The notes: generated from the sequence alone by a model not told the origin. DNA of 64,000 nucleotides from Synechococcus sp. PROS-U-1 (GCF_014279755.1 NZ_CP047951.1:1054001-1118000); one strand, 5' to 3'; positions 15,857 to 23,845 are shown, counted from the first letter of the stretch. Translations and numbers: made by a program.

Positions 15857-16312
15857 TCAGGAGAGTTCGAATTCGTCGCGGCGGCGCGCCAGTTGTTGCA
15901 GGGCTTCCTCTGGGGCAACTTTCAAGGCCTTGAGATGCAGCACCAACGGTTCATTTGCAACGTCCAACCAGGCCATGGCATCTGCTGAAGGGTTATAGGT
16001 CTGAAGTGCTCTTTTGATTTGAAGCCTGCTTTGCTTGCAAGGCAAGTTGCTGATGGAGTTTTCAGCCTCTGCGCTTGTGAAGTAAGACGGCTCAACGAGG
16101 CATGCCTCAGTGCTCCATGGCCACGGACCCGCTTCTTCTGCCATTGTGAGAGTACGGATCCGGACCATTCCTCGGCCATGTTCCTGGAACCCTTGCAAGG
16201 CCCACGCACCCACCAAGAGGCTGTTTTCCTTAAGCCAGCTTGCCATGCTCCCTTTTGTTGGCAGCTGAAGGCTCGGAAGTTTTGGCCAGGTGGTTTTTCT
16301 GTTCAAAGGCAT
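15857..16312 (-). CDS. hypothetical protein in desaturase operon
   Basis: This 151-residue protein has no signal peptide or membrane helix. It has an N-terminal mixed region (SMASWLKENSLLVGAWALQGFQ) and a helical C-terminal part (PSADAMAWLDVAN, then EEALQQLARRRDEFELS). It lies 10 bases upstream of the desaturase on the same strand, so it is probably its operon partner. It is divergent from the LysR regulator across an 83-base gap. The family is not recognised. Confidence 0.6.
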   Translation of the reverse strand: MPLNRKTTWPKLPSLQLPTKGSMASWLKENSLLVGAWALQGFQEHGRGMVRIRTLTMAEEAGPWPWSTEACLVEPSYFTSAEAENSISNLPCKQSRLQIKRALQTYNPSADAMAWLDVANEPLVLHLKALKVAPEEALQQLARRRDEFELS

Positions 16313-16395
16313 GCAACAGGCAATGCGTTTGCGCTAGGCATAAATATTGTCTATTGCGATTCGTTGAAAGTAAAATGTTTATTCTTCATTGATTC

Positions 16396-17316
16396 ATGAA
16401 TGCTGCTCATGAGCATGTTCTCCAGAGGTTGCATCTGCAGATCATTGTTGAAGTAGAAAGGCGTGGTTCTTTGACTGCTGCTGCTGATGCCCTTTCATTA
16501 ACACAGTCAGCCCTGAGTCATTCCATCAAGAAACTGGAAAAGCAGCTTGGAGCGTTGATTTGGGTGCGTGATGGTCGGCAACTCTGTCTGACTCAGGCAG
16601 GACGTTATCTTCACTCCTTGGCTGGGAGGGTTTTGCCTCAGTTATCGCTTGCAGAGGATCATCTTGGCCAATTTTCTGCTGGTGTTCGAGGTACATTGCG
16701 GGTTGGAATGGAGTGTCATCCCTGTTATCAGTGGTTGCTCAATGTGACAGATCCGTACCTAAGGGCTTATCCAGATGTTGATATTGATGTGATTCAAAAA
16801 TTTCAATTTGGTGGTCTCGATGCTTTGCTAAATCATGAAATAGATATGCTCGTTACTCCTGATCCTGTATTGAAGCCAGGGCTTCAGTTTGAGCCAGTGT
16901 TTGATTACGAGCAGGTCTTGGTAGTGTCAGATCAACATCGTTTGTCTGCCAATGATTGGGTGACACCCGAGGATTTGCAATCTGAGATCCTGATTTCTTA
17001 CCCCGTACCCTTAGAGCGCCTGGACATTTACCGAAGCTTTTTTACTCCAGCCGGGTTCTTGCCAGCTCTGCACAAGCGGATTGAAACCACTGACATGATT
17101 TTGCAAATGGTGTCTTGCGCACGTGGCGTCGCGGCACTGCCCCGTTGGCTCGCTGAACGCTATGCCGCTTCGATGAGCCTTACGGTGCTCCGGCTTGGGC
17201 AGAGCGGCATCGCCAAGCAGATTCATTTGGGCATGCGCAAGGTGGATGCATCCGTCGACTACATCGCGGGCTTTGTTGACCTTGCACGAAGCATGGAGAA
17301 CTCTGTTGAGGTTTGA
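16396..17316 (+). CDS. LysR-family regulator, MetR-like
   Basis: The 306-residue protein has an N-terminal winged helix-turn-helix (GSLTAAADALSLTQSALSHS, then KKLEKQLG). The effector domain resembles MetR (RVGMECHPCYQWL, VDIDVIQKFQFGGLDALL, IDMLVTPDP). LysR regulators usually control the divergent neighbour, here the 151-residue gene and the desaturase, through the 83-base intergenic region. A sulfur or one-carbon effector like MetR's homocysteine is possible, but no methionine gene is near. Confidence 0.85.
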   Translation: MNAAHEHVLQRLHLQIIVEVERRGSLTAAADALSLTQSALSHSIKKLEKQLGALIWVRDGRQLCLTQAGRYLHSLAGRVLPQLSLAEDHLGQFSAGVRGTLRVGMECHPCYQWLLNVTDPYLRAYPDVDIDVIQKFQFGGLDALLNHEIDMLVTPDPVLKPGLQFEPVFDYEQVLVVSDQHRLSANDWVTPEDLQSEILISYPVPLERLDIYRSFFTPAGFLPALHKRIETTDMILQMVSCARGVAALPRWLAERYAASMSLTVLRLGQSGIAKQIHLGMRKVDASVDYIAGFVDLARSMENSVEV

Positions 17317-17433
17317 CATCCCATGGCTTTGCATCTCGACAGATTGTTTTGACTTAATCCGTCTGGATTGTTTGATCCGAGATCGCGCTGCGTTCAGGCT
17401 GTGCTCTGTGGTGCTTTATATCGCTGTGGTTTG

Positions 17434-17625
17434 TGACCTGACCCTGGCCTGTTCCATTCCTCTGCAGAATCACTGCATTGATGGGGAGCGTGGTGGCTGG
17501 AGCTGGTGTGAATCCTGCTGATCAGTTCTGGGGTTTCTGGTCGCTGCTGCCACTTGGCTACCAGTTACAGGAACAGACCTGAGGGGCTTGTCCCTCGTTT
17601 TTTGTGCAACTGGGATTATTCATGA
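17434..17625 (+). repeat. dispersed repeat, copy 3, with a 33-aa open frame
   Basis: This copy keeps the TGCAGAATCACTGCA hairpin and an ATG (17481) that opens a 33-residue frame, MGSVVAGAGVNPADQFWGFW, ending QLQEQT at 17582. A GAGGG/CCCTC hairpin (17581-17596) followed by six T is a good terminator, so this copy has the parts of a mini-transcript. The frame matches the N-terminus of the DUF4336 protein at 28058. No phnZ fragment follows. Confidence 0.8.
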
Positions 17626-17665
17626 GCAACTCGCGATAATGCAGAGGATCGATTTAGTTCGCCTC

Positions 17666-17854
17666 CTATGCAATTAGGGGCCTGCCGTGACGAACGATTG
17701 AGGTCACTTCGTTAGTGGTCGCGTCAACCACCATGTAAGTGCACATCAGCGCCTTCGACTTTGTGCGGGCACAAAGGTAAGCCCTGAATTCCGTTTGGAA
17801 GTAAAGCTCTTTGACCCAACGGTCGGGAGCTTCTTGCTTGACGACGTTGTACAC
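17666..17854 (-). CDS. small protein of the TEFKAF family (62 aa)
   Basis: Starting at GTG 17854 (MYNVVKQEAPDRW), it carries VKELYFQTEFRAYLCARTKS, then YMVVDATTNEVTSIVR. The spacing is the same as in the proteins at 3974 and 17939. It has 62 residues with no membrane segment. It lies 85 bases after its paralogue at 17939-18157 on the same strand, so the pair is a tandem duplication. The function is unknown. Confidence 0.65.
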   Translation of the reverse strand: MYNVVKQEAPDRWVKELYFQTEFRAYLCARTKSKALMCTYMVVDATTNEVTSIVRHGRPLIA

Positions 17855-17938
17855 GGCTCTTACCTGGACCCTTGCTTTAGCAATGCCTTTGATGCGTCAT
17901 TGCAAACCACGGAATTTCCGCTGTTTAGGCTCCAGCAC

Positions 17939-18157
17939 TTATCCAACGAGTCGGTCATCTTCAGCCAGGATCGCTTTCCCTTTTGAAATCCTCAGCACCT
18001 CACCTGAGTTGCCGGGACTTTCGTACATGACTCGATAGAGCCCGCAAGTATTCAGTGATTTGGCTCGGGCGTTGGTGAAAGCCTTGAACTCAGTCTCGAA
18101 GCACTGCTCTTGAAACCAAATGTCGTGCCCATCGCTTCGTTCAACGCAGAACATCAT
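17939..18157 (-). CDS. small protein of the TEFKAF family (72 aa)
   Basis: The protein starts MMFCVERSDGHDIWFQEQCF and continues ETEFKAFTNARAKS, then YRVMYESPGNSGEVLRISKG. It is the closest relative in the window to the protein at 3974-4159. A 10-residue acidic tail (ILAEDDRLVG) is extra. It is first in a two-gene tandem. The function is unknown. Confidence 0.68.
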   Translation of the reverse strand: MMFCVERSDGHDIWFQEQCFETEFKAFTNARAKSLNTCGLYRVMYESPGNSGEVLRISKGKAILAEDDRLVG

Positions 18158-18237
18158 CTTTATCCCTTGAGGCTCTCAGCTTGGAGAGGGCAGAGCTGCT
18201 CGCTTGCTATCTCCAAATGAGCTTCGGGATCATGTCT

Positions 18238-18456
18238 TTAGTTGGCGACAAGTGAGCAAGGGACCCAGTCAGCCTTAGGAGCCCAGCTCGTCAATGGCAC
18301 ATCATGTTCTTTGTCTGAGTATGTGAATTGATCACCCTGACGAAATCGCTGTTCACATGGAAGACGGCAGGAATCCTGACGGGAGTGAAGCTGGCAACAC
18401 TGGCAGCCGTACTTGGCCTTGCTCGTGCGGGGTTTCTTCCTCAGTGGTTTCCGCAT
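18238..18456 (-). CDS. cysteine-rich small protein (72 aa)
   Basis: After a very basic start (MRKPLRKKPRTSKAKYG), four cysteines cluster as CQCCQLHSRQDSCRLPC, followed by a polar tail with one more cysteine. The cluster could bind zinc or form disulfides. The frame has normal codon use but no clear ribosome site. The family is not recognised. Confidence 0.5.
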   Translation of the reverse strand: MRKPLRKKPRTSKAKYGCQCCQLHSRQDSCRLPCEQRFRQGDQFTYSDKEHDVPLTSWAPKADWVPCSLVAN

Positions 18457-18521
18457 TGGGGTTAGCCCGCTTCAGGATCTCTGCCCAATTCTTTTGGCAG
18501 GCTCGGAGCTGCCTCAGTGGC

Positions 18522-18551
18522 AAAAAGAAACCCCCGCTGAAGGCAGAGGTT
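18522..18551 (-). terminator. intrinsic terminator of the second DUF4278 gene
   Basis: ACCCCCGC and GCAGAGGT pair (two G-U) around TGAAG, with T-rich sequence following in the minus direction. It sits about 20 bases after the stop at 18573. Confidence 0.65.
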
Positions 18552-18572
18552 TGGAGTTTGATTAAGCCCTGA

Positions 18573-18740
18573 TCACTTGGTGTAAGAAGCGCCTCGGTAG
18601 GTCAGGCTTGGATGGGCATTGTGAGCGACTTCTTCGCGGCATGTGTTGTAATGCTCGCGGCGGTAGGTCAGCTCGACACAAGCTTTGGGCGAGGCTGCTT
18701 GAGCTTCGTAGGAGTGACCTCTATAGAGAAGACCAGTCAT
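18573..18740 (-). CDS. DUF4278 small protein (55 aa)
   Basis: The 55-residue protein has three copies of the LxYRG/Y-x-x-Y pattern: LLYRGHSYEA, LTYRREHYN and LTYRGASYTK. The start at 18740 shares its ribosome site (GAGGAACTAACC) with the gene at 7261-7365. The structured leader at 18760-18834 lies directly upstream. Longer in-frame starts would run into that leader and are rejected. Each YRG unit may be a small repeat; its role is unknown. Confidence 0.75.
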   Translation of the reverse strand: MTGLLYRGHSYEAQAASPKACVELTYRREHYNTCREEVAHNAHPSLTYRGASYTK

Positions 18741-18759
18741 GGTTAGTTCCTCAGAAAAT

Positions 18760-18834
18760 TCCAAGTCCCCGTTCCGTGGCTTGGAGTGTCTGCGCCCCTT
18801 CGAACGGGGGTGAACGTTGTGTAGTGGTTGCTAC
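18760..18834 (-). ncRNA. structured leader RNA, second copy (glutamine-riboswitch-like)
   Basis: The minus strand shows the same parts as at 7387-7465. A GTAG-CAACCA-CTAC hairpin comes first, then P1 CGTTC/GAACG, a P2 hairpin with CCCC/GGGG, and a pseudoknot TCCAAG/CTTGGA. The pseudoknot bases differ from those of the first copy (TCAGG/CCTGA), yet both pair perfectly. Such compensatory change is strong evidence for the fold. CGTTCACCCC, GGCGCAG and GGAACGGGGAC are conserved. Confidence 0.75.
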
Positions 18835-18849
18835 AAATAAAATATACGC

Positions 18850-19012
18850 CTAAGTCAACCCCTGGGTCCCCAGCCTTGCCCGGTTTCAGGAGCCCACCCC
18901 ATTTACTCCTGTCGCGACCGCGTGATGACTCGCCTGTATGGAGTTAGGTCAGGCGGTGCCTGTTGGGCAACTCGATCGCCGTTGATTGGCCACTTTGATT
19001 TTGCAGACACAC
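18850..19012. other. gap between DUF4278 leader and psbA terminator
   Basis: No gene is seen. The minus-strand promoter of the DUF4278 unit should lie in its left part. Confidence 0.35.
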
Positions 19013-19040
19013 CAAAAAGCCCCCTCCGAGGAGGGGGCTT
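19013..19040 (-). terminator. psbA intrinsic terminator
   Basis: AAGCCCCCTC and GAGGGGGCTT form a ten-pair stem around CGAG, with five T following in the minus direction, 60 bases after the psbA stop. Confidence 0.9.
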
Positions 19041-19099
19041 TCCGATTCAGTTGATCTGAATCGTTTTTGCTGTTCCGAATGGAACAGGTTGATTCCAGA

Positions 19100-20179
19100 T
19101 CAACCGATGGCGGGAGCCTGCAGAGCCACAGGAGTGGACTCAGCAGCAGCCAGGTCGAGGGGGAAGTTGTGAGCGTTGCGCTCGTGCATCACTTCCATGC
19201 CGAGGCCGGCACGGTTCAACACGTCGGCCCAGGTGTTCAGGACACGGCCCTGACCATCAAGGATGGACTGGTTGAAGTTGAAGCCGTTCAGGTTGAAGGC
19301 CATGGTTGACACGCCAAGGGCGGTGAACCAGATGCCGACAACAGGCCAGGCAGCCAGGAAGAAGTGAAGGCTACGGCTGTTGTTGAAGGAGGCGTATTGG
19401 AAGATCAGGCGACCGAAGTAACCGTGGGCAGCCACGATGTTGTAGGTCTCTTCCTCTTGGCCAAACTTGTAGCCGTAGTTCTGGGACTCGCTCTCGGTGG
19501 TTTCACGCACCAGGGAGGAGGTCACCAGGGAGCCGTGCATGGCGGAGAACAAGCTGCCGCCGAAGACACCTGCGACGCCCATCATGTGGAAGGGGTGCAT
19601 CAGGATGTTGTGCTCGGCCTGGAACACCAACATGTAGTTGAAGGTGCCAGAGATGCCCAGGGGCATTGCGTCAGAGAAAGAACCCTGACCGAAGGGGTAA
19701 ACCAGGAAGACAGCGGAGGCTGCAGCGACAGGTGCGCTGTAGGCAACGCAGATCCAGGGGCGCATGCCCAGGCGGTAGGAGAGTTCCCACTCGCGACCCA
19801 TGTAGGCGTAGATGCCGATGAGGAAGTGGAAAATAACCAGCTGGAAGGGGCCGCCGTTGTACAGCCACTCATCGAGGGAAGCAGCTTCCCAGATGGGGTA
19901 GAAGTGCAGGCCGATGGCGTTTGAAGAAGGAACAACAGCACCAGAGATGATGTTGTTTCCGTAGATCAGGGAGCCAGCGACAGGCTCGCGGATGCCATCG
20001 ATGTCAACCGGAGGTGCGGCGACGAAGGCGATGACGAAACAGATGGTGGCAGCCAACAGAGTTGGGATCATCAGCACACCGAACCAACCGACATACAGAC
20101 GGTTGTTGGTGGAGGTGACCCACTCGCAGAAGGCCTGCCAGCTGGAAGCGCCGGAGCGCTGCTGGAGGGTGGTGGTCAT
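19100..20179 (-). CDS. psbA: photosystem II D1 protein, E130 (D1:2) form
   Basis: The 359-residue sequence is unmistakable D1, with helices and cofactor ligands in place: Tyr161 and His190 regions, [12 protein letters not shown] and [11 protein letters not shown]. Residue 130 is glutamate ([11 protein letters not shown]), which marks the high-light D1:2 isoform rather than the Q130 form. The C-terminus HNFPLDLA is followed by a 15-residue extension removed by CtpA after Ala344. The gene stands alone between a structured-leader gene and repeat copy 2. D1:2 copies are usually induced by high light. Confidence 0.99.
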   Translation of the reverse strand: MTTTLQQRSGASSWQAFCEWVTSTNNRLYVGWFGVLMIPTLLAATICFVIAFVAAPPVDIDGIREPVAGSLIYGNNIISGAVVPSSNAIGLHFYPIWEAASLDEWLYNGGPFQLVIFHFLIGIYAYMGREWELSYRLGMRPWICVAYSAPVAAASAVFLVYPFGQGSFSDAMPLGISGTFNYMLVFQAEHNILMHPFHMMGVAGVFGGSLFSAMHGSLVTSSLVRETTESESQNYGYKFGQEEETYNIVAAHGYFGRLIFQYASFNNSRSLHFFLAAWPVVGIWFTALGVSTMAFNLNGFNFNQSILDGQGRVLNTWADVLNRAGLGMEVMHERNAHNFPLDLAAAESTPVALQAPAIG

Positions 20180-20330
20180 GAGAACGGAAAGGAGCCGGTA
20201 GGACGAATCCCGGTGGCAGATAAGAAAGGTCGGTTAACCCGACAGCGTCAATGTAAAGGAAGTTTGCGGTGCCGACATGGCGCCCAGCCCGAGCACTCCT
20301 GATGAGATCGATAGGCCCGGCTTATCAGCT
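20180..20330 (-). promoter_or_regulatory. psbA 5' region
   Basis: A TTGACG box on the minus strand about 60 bases before the ATG and AT-rich sequence after it suggest a promoter, but the -10 element is not obvious. The untranslated leader is short. Confidence 0.35.
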
Positions 20331-20430
20331 AATCAGCGGTGTGCGTTGAGCTTGGAATCTGTGCGTTCTTTGCATCCGGTTGCTTGCCGTTTGCGAATAG
20401 CGATTGGGATGAAGAAATAGGCCTGAAGAA

Positions 20431-20655
20431 TGGCCTGTTCCCTTCCTCTGCAGAATCACTGCATTGACAGGGAGTGTGGTGGCTGGAGCTGGTGTGAATC
20501 CTGCGGATCAGCGCTGGGGTTTCTGGCCGCTGCTGCCACTTAGCTCTTTGCCACAAGAACAGGTCTGAGGGACTCGTCCCTGATTTGTCCCTGGAATTTT
20601 GTGCAACTGGGATCAATGGTGTGCAACTCAGGGAGCTGAACTCGCTTGAATCCTT
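20431..20655 (+). repeat. dispersed repeat, copy 2 (left flank of phosphorus cassette)
   Basis: This copy begins within TGGCCTG and shares the TGCAGAATCACTGCA hairpin and about 25 codons of the DUF4336 N-terminus (VAGAGVNPADQRWGFWPLLP). The AGGGAC-TC-GTCCCT palindrome and CAACTGGGATCAATGGTG follow. It abuts the 3' end of phnZ. It is in the same orientation as copy 4 at 28001, so the two form direct repeats around the 7.5 kb cassette. Confidence 0.85.
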
Positions 20656-20657
20656 CT

Positions 20658-21263
20658 CTACAGGAGATGGTCCAAGACCACCTGCCCGTAGGCATCCAAG
20701 TCGGGCACTTCAACCCCATGAACCTTGGCCCGGTCGTCCCAGCGCCGCAGGGCCATGGCATCGTCCATCCCCTCTAGGGCCAACAGCCGCATCGCTTCTG
20801 AACGACTCAGCTCTCCGCCCTGGACGGCGAAACTGCGTTTTGACGCATCCGACAGCCCCGCGTAATACGTCTCATCCAGGGAGCACAGCAGCCGCTTGGC
20901 TGAGACATGCCGCTGTACGGGAGCAACAACCTGCGTGGGGAAGAACACCGAGAGTGCTCGGGCTGCGACGGCCTCATGGGCGCAGTCTTGATCGAGGAAA
21001 TCCTTTTGCTCATCGTGTTCATCGATCATCAGATGGCCGATGTCATGAAGCAGTGATGCCACTACCAGGTGGGGCTGCTGCGACTCCTGTTGGGCCAAAT
21101 GCGCTGTCTGCAGAGCATGTTCCAGCTGCGTCACCGATGGGTCGTAGCTGGATTGGCCATGGGTATGGAGATAGGCGAAGAGCAGATCAACGCGCTCTTC
21201 GCGACTCCCCGCTTGCATGGATTTCATCCATTCCATGGCGTGGTCGGCCAGTGCAGTAGTCAT
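20658..21263 (-). CDS. phnZ: PhnZ-type HD-domain phosphonate oxygenase
   Basis: The 201-residue HD-domain protein has the metal site SLLHDIGHL plus a downstream HE (CAHEAV). An N-terminal YDPSVTQLEHALQTAH resembles the substrate-lid region of PhnZ. PhnZ is a mixed-valent di-iron oxygenase that cleaves the C-P bond of the 1-hydroxyphosphonate made by PhnY. In picocyanobacteria the pair oxidises methylphosphonate to formate and phosphate. It starts at ATG 21263, overlapping the phnY stop by four bases. Longer upstream starts would lie inside phnY. It is the last gene of the cassette. Confidence 0.88.
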   Translation of the reverse strand: MTTALADHAMEWMKSMQAGSREERVDLLFAYLHTHGQSSYDPSVTQLEHALQTAHLAQQESQQPHLVVASLLHDIGHLMIDEHDEQKDFLDQDCAHEAVAARALSVFFPTQVVAPVQRHVSAKRLLCSLDETYYAGLSDASKRSFAVQGGELSRSEAMRLLALEGMDDAMALRRWDDRAKVHGVEVPDLDAYGQVVLDHLL

Positions 21264-22030
21264 GAGACGTCCTCTCCGAGAAAGTGGTTGATCAAGCTGA
21301 CGCGCCCTTCCGCTAGCGCCTGCTTTTTGTGGTCGTAGTACTCCGATCGCAAATCGCCTTCGGAGCTGGCGTTGTAGGTGACGTACAGCGCGCGGCGCGA
21401 ACGATCGGAGCGGTTGGTGCCGCTGCGGTGCGGTGCAAAAGAGTTGAAGAACACCGCGTCTCCAGCAGCCACAGGCATCGGCGTCCATTCGAGTTGAGCT
21501 GCCCGCTCAATCGGGAGGCATCCATCGGCATTCACATCGATCACGCCGTTGTGATGGGCCCCTTTGGCGAATTCCAAGCAGCCATTGCTTGTATCCGCTG
21601 AATCCAAGGCCAGCAGCATCGTGATGTGCAGCGAGCCAAACGGGTAGGCCGGGGCATCTTGATGGGGGGCGTACCCGGCGGCACCGGGGTGCTTGTAGTT
21701 GATCTTCTCCTTGAACAGCACTGGCGGCTCGCCAAACAAGGCTTCGAGCACGCCATGCACCCGGCCTTGGGTCAGGAACTGATGCAGGGGAGGGTGATCC
21801 TTGGCGAAGTCTTCGGTTCGCGCTTTGACCCGGCCACTGTCTGTGCTTTCGAAGTAGTGGCGCCCCAATGTCGATGCGCTGGAGATGTCGTCAATCCAAG
21901 TCAGCAGCTCAGCCATGGCGTCGCTTACCACCAAGCCAGGCACATAGACGACGCCGTCCTGTTGATGACGTCCTTTGAATTCAAAGAGATCCTTCGGATC
22001 CCAGTGCGTTGTGGTTGTGGTGTTGCTCAT
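21260..22030 (-). CDS. phnY: PhnY-type Fe(II)/2-oxoglutarate phosphonate dioxygenase
   Basis: This is a 256-residue PhyH-family dioxygenase. The iron ligands are HQD (APHQDAPAYP) and the distal His of FAPHRSGTN, and an arginine nearby (SRRALYV) can bind 2-oxoglutarate. It hydroxylates the carbon next to phosphorus, giving the substrate for PhnZ. It overlaps ptxD and phnZ by four bases each, so translation of the three is coupled. Methylphosphonate is the likely substrate in marine picocyanobacteria; 2-aminoethylphosphonate cannot be excluded. Confidence 0.9.
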   Translation of the reverse strand: MSNTTTTTHWDPKDLFEFKGRHQQDGVVYVPGLVVSDAMAELLTWIDDISSASTLGRHYFESTDSGRVKARTEDFAKDHPPLHQFLTQGRVHGVLEALFGEPPVLFKEKINYKHPGAAGYAPHQDAPAYPFGSLHITMLLALDSADTSNGCLEFAKGAHHNGVIDVNADGCLPIERAAQLEWTPMPVAAGDAVFFNSFAPHRSGTNRSDRSRRALYVTYNASSEGDLRSEYYDHKKQALAEGRVSLINHFLGEDVS

Positions 22031-23028
22031 CTGATCGGCGTCAGGGTGGACTCAACAAGTGCTTTGAGATTGCGGGCCGCCGTCATGGCGATGTCGTCGC
22101 GGATCGATTGAACGGCTGACCCGATGTGCGGGGTGAGCACGGTGCGATCGCGCTGATCGAGCAAGCTCTGGGGAATGGAAGAGGGGTTGTCCTCTCGGGC
22201 CCAGTCCTCCATCTCAAAAACATCCGCCCCGTAGCCCCCCAGCTGGCCTGATTGCAGCGCCCGCACAACAGCCTGTTCATCCACCACCGAGCCGCGGCAT
22301 GGATTCACCAGCACTGCCCCCGGTTTGCACCGGGCTAACACATTCCCATTGATCAGATGCAGCGTGTCGTTCGTGAGCGGCACCATCAGCACCAGGTGAT
22401 CACTGCGTTCAATCACGTCGTTGAACTCCACATGCTGCAGCTCAAGACGTTGCTCGGATGGGCGATCAAGACGAACGGGATCGCTGTACAGCAGCGTTGC
22501 GCCAAAGCCCCGCATGCGCTCGGCGAATTCAATGCCGAGTTGCCCCATCCCCACGATGCCAACCGTGCTGTTGATCACTCCCTTCGAGTAGAAATTGGGT
22601 CGCCATCCAGGGAACTGGCCTGTGCGCACGAAGGCATCCCCTGCCGGGATGGATCGCGCCAGGCTGATCAGCATCGCAACCGTGAGTTCTGCCGTTGGTG
22701 CCGCCAACAAATTGGGGATGAATTGATAGCGAATGCCCCGGGCATCACAGGCGGAGAGATTGAAGTTGTCGAAACCACGCAGGGCTCCAGCAATCGAGCC
22801 AAGCCGCGGGCAGTGATCAAGAAAGTCGGCATCGACGCAATCCGGCATGAACATCAGCAGGCCGTCGGCGTCCGCTGCTGTTTCCAACAGTTCGCGACGG
22901 CTCCAGGGCTCCCGGCTGCGATTGGCGGTGACCCGTGCGAATTCGGAGAGGAAGTCGATCACCTCCTCCTGCACATGATTCGTGACCACGAGATGGGGCC
23001 GCTGTTGATGGCTCATGAGGGTTGTCAT
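22027..23028 (-). CDS. ptxD: phosphite dehydrogenase-like D-2-hydroxyacid dehydrogenase
   Basis: The 333-residue protein has the NAD-binding GIVGMGQLGIEFAERM. The catalytic Arg-Glu-His of the family lies in NPCRGS, ADVFEMED and LTPHIGS. Being between phosphonate transport and phnYZ genes, it is best called PtxD, which oxidises phosphite to phosphate with NAD. This is the order known from Prochlorococcus. The start at ATG 23028 overlaps the phnE stop by four bases. A hydroxyacid function is possible but does not fit the neighbours. Confidence 0.85.
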   Translation of the reverse strand: MTTLMSHQQRPHLVVTNHVQEEVIDFLSEFARVTANRSREPWSRRELLETAADADGLLMFMPDCVDADFLDHCPRLGSIAGALRGFDNFNLSACDARGIRYQFIPNLLAAPTAELTVAMLISLARSIPAGDAFVRTGQFPGWRPNFYSKGVINSTVGIVGMGQLGIEFAERMRGFGATLLYSDPVRLDRPSEQRLELQHVEFNDVIERSDHLVLMVPLTNDTLHLINGNVLARCKPGAVLVNPCRGSVVDEQAVVRALQSGQLGGYGADVFEMEDWAREDNPSSIPQSLLDQRDRTVLTPHIGSAVQSIRDDIAMTAARNLKALVESTLTPIR

Positions 23029-23834
23029 TGCACCATCCAATGCCGCAGGGCATTGCTCATCGAATCGAGTGCTGTGACCACCACAAGCACCACCAGCAGC
23101 AGGGCCGAGACCTGTTGGTACTCCATGATTCGCAGGGCACTGATGATTTCCAAACCGATGCCGCCGGCGCCCACGGCGCCCACCACCATCGAAGCCCGGA
23201 AGTTGTATTCCCAGCGGTAGAAGGTGACATCCGCCATGGCTGGAAACACCTGAGGAAGGATGCTGTGAACGATCACCTGCATTTCAGACGCCCCGGATGA
23301 GCGGGCGGCTTCGATCGGTTCTTGATCACACAGCTCGATTGCCTCGGCGTAGAACTTGCCGAGCATGCCAACGGAGTGAAGACCGAGGGCCAGCGTTCCG
23401 GGCAGGGCTCCAAAGCCCACGGCGGCCACAAGAATCATGCCGAGAATCAGCTCGGGAACGGCTCGGGTCACGTTGAGCACTGCGGTGGCGAGCACGTAGA
23501 GCGCTCGGCTCGGGCTGGTGTTTGGTGCGGCAAAGAAACAGAGCAACAGCGAGAAGAACACCGCGATGGAGGTGCCCGCGATGCTCATTGCCATTGAGTC
23601 GATCAAGGGCTTGATCCAGAACGGCCACCGCCCGAAATCCGGTGGGAACATCTCCGGCAGCAAGTTCAAAATCGCCGGCACCCCGGTGGCGATTCGATTC
23701 GGATCAAACAGGCCCACAACGGCAAGGGAACTCACCACCGCTGCGAGAATGACCAGAACGCGGAGGCATTGCTGTCGCCATCGCAGCTCATGCCGCCGAA
23801 GAATGGCTCGATGGGAATCAACGGAAGCACTCAT
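23025..23834 (-). CDS. phnE: phosphite/phosphonate ABC transporter permease
   Basis: The 269-residue membrane protein starts at ATG 23834. It has about six hydrophobic helices and the permease EAA-type loop (EAIELCDQEPIEAARSSGAS, then PQVFP). It pairs with PhnC and PhnD to import phosphonate or phosphite (the PtxC role). A strong terminator lies between phnD and this gene, so it is probably expressed below phnD. It overlaps ptxD by four bases. Confidence 0.92.
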   Translation of the reverse strand: MSASVDSHRAILRRHELRWRQQCLRVLVILAAVVSSLAVVGLFDPNRIATGVPAILNLLPEMFPPDFGRWPFWIKPLIDSMAMSIAGTSIAVFFSLLLCFFAAPNTSPSRALYVLATAVLNVTRAVPELILGMILVAAVGFGALPGTLALGLHSVGMLGKFYAEAIELCDQEPIEAARSSGASEMQVIVHSILPQVFPAMADVTFYRWEYNFRASMVVGAVGAGGIGLEIISALRIMEYQQVSALLLVVLVVVTALDSMSNALRHWMVQ

Positions 23835-23845
23835 AAGGGAAGAAC

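Noticed and set aside
20329-20616. Minus-strand 95-codon frame over repeat copy 2
   Set aside because: It is antisense to the conserved VAGAGVNPADQRWGF frame. The same antisense frame appears over other copies only because the DNA is repeated.
20585-21259. Plus-strand 224-codon frame
   Set aside because: It is antisense to phnZ, whose HD motif and operon overlaps are convincing.
22357-23220. Plus-strand 287-codon frame
   Set aside because: It is antisense to ptxD and phnE, with no motif of its own.
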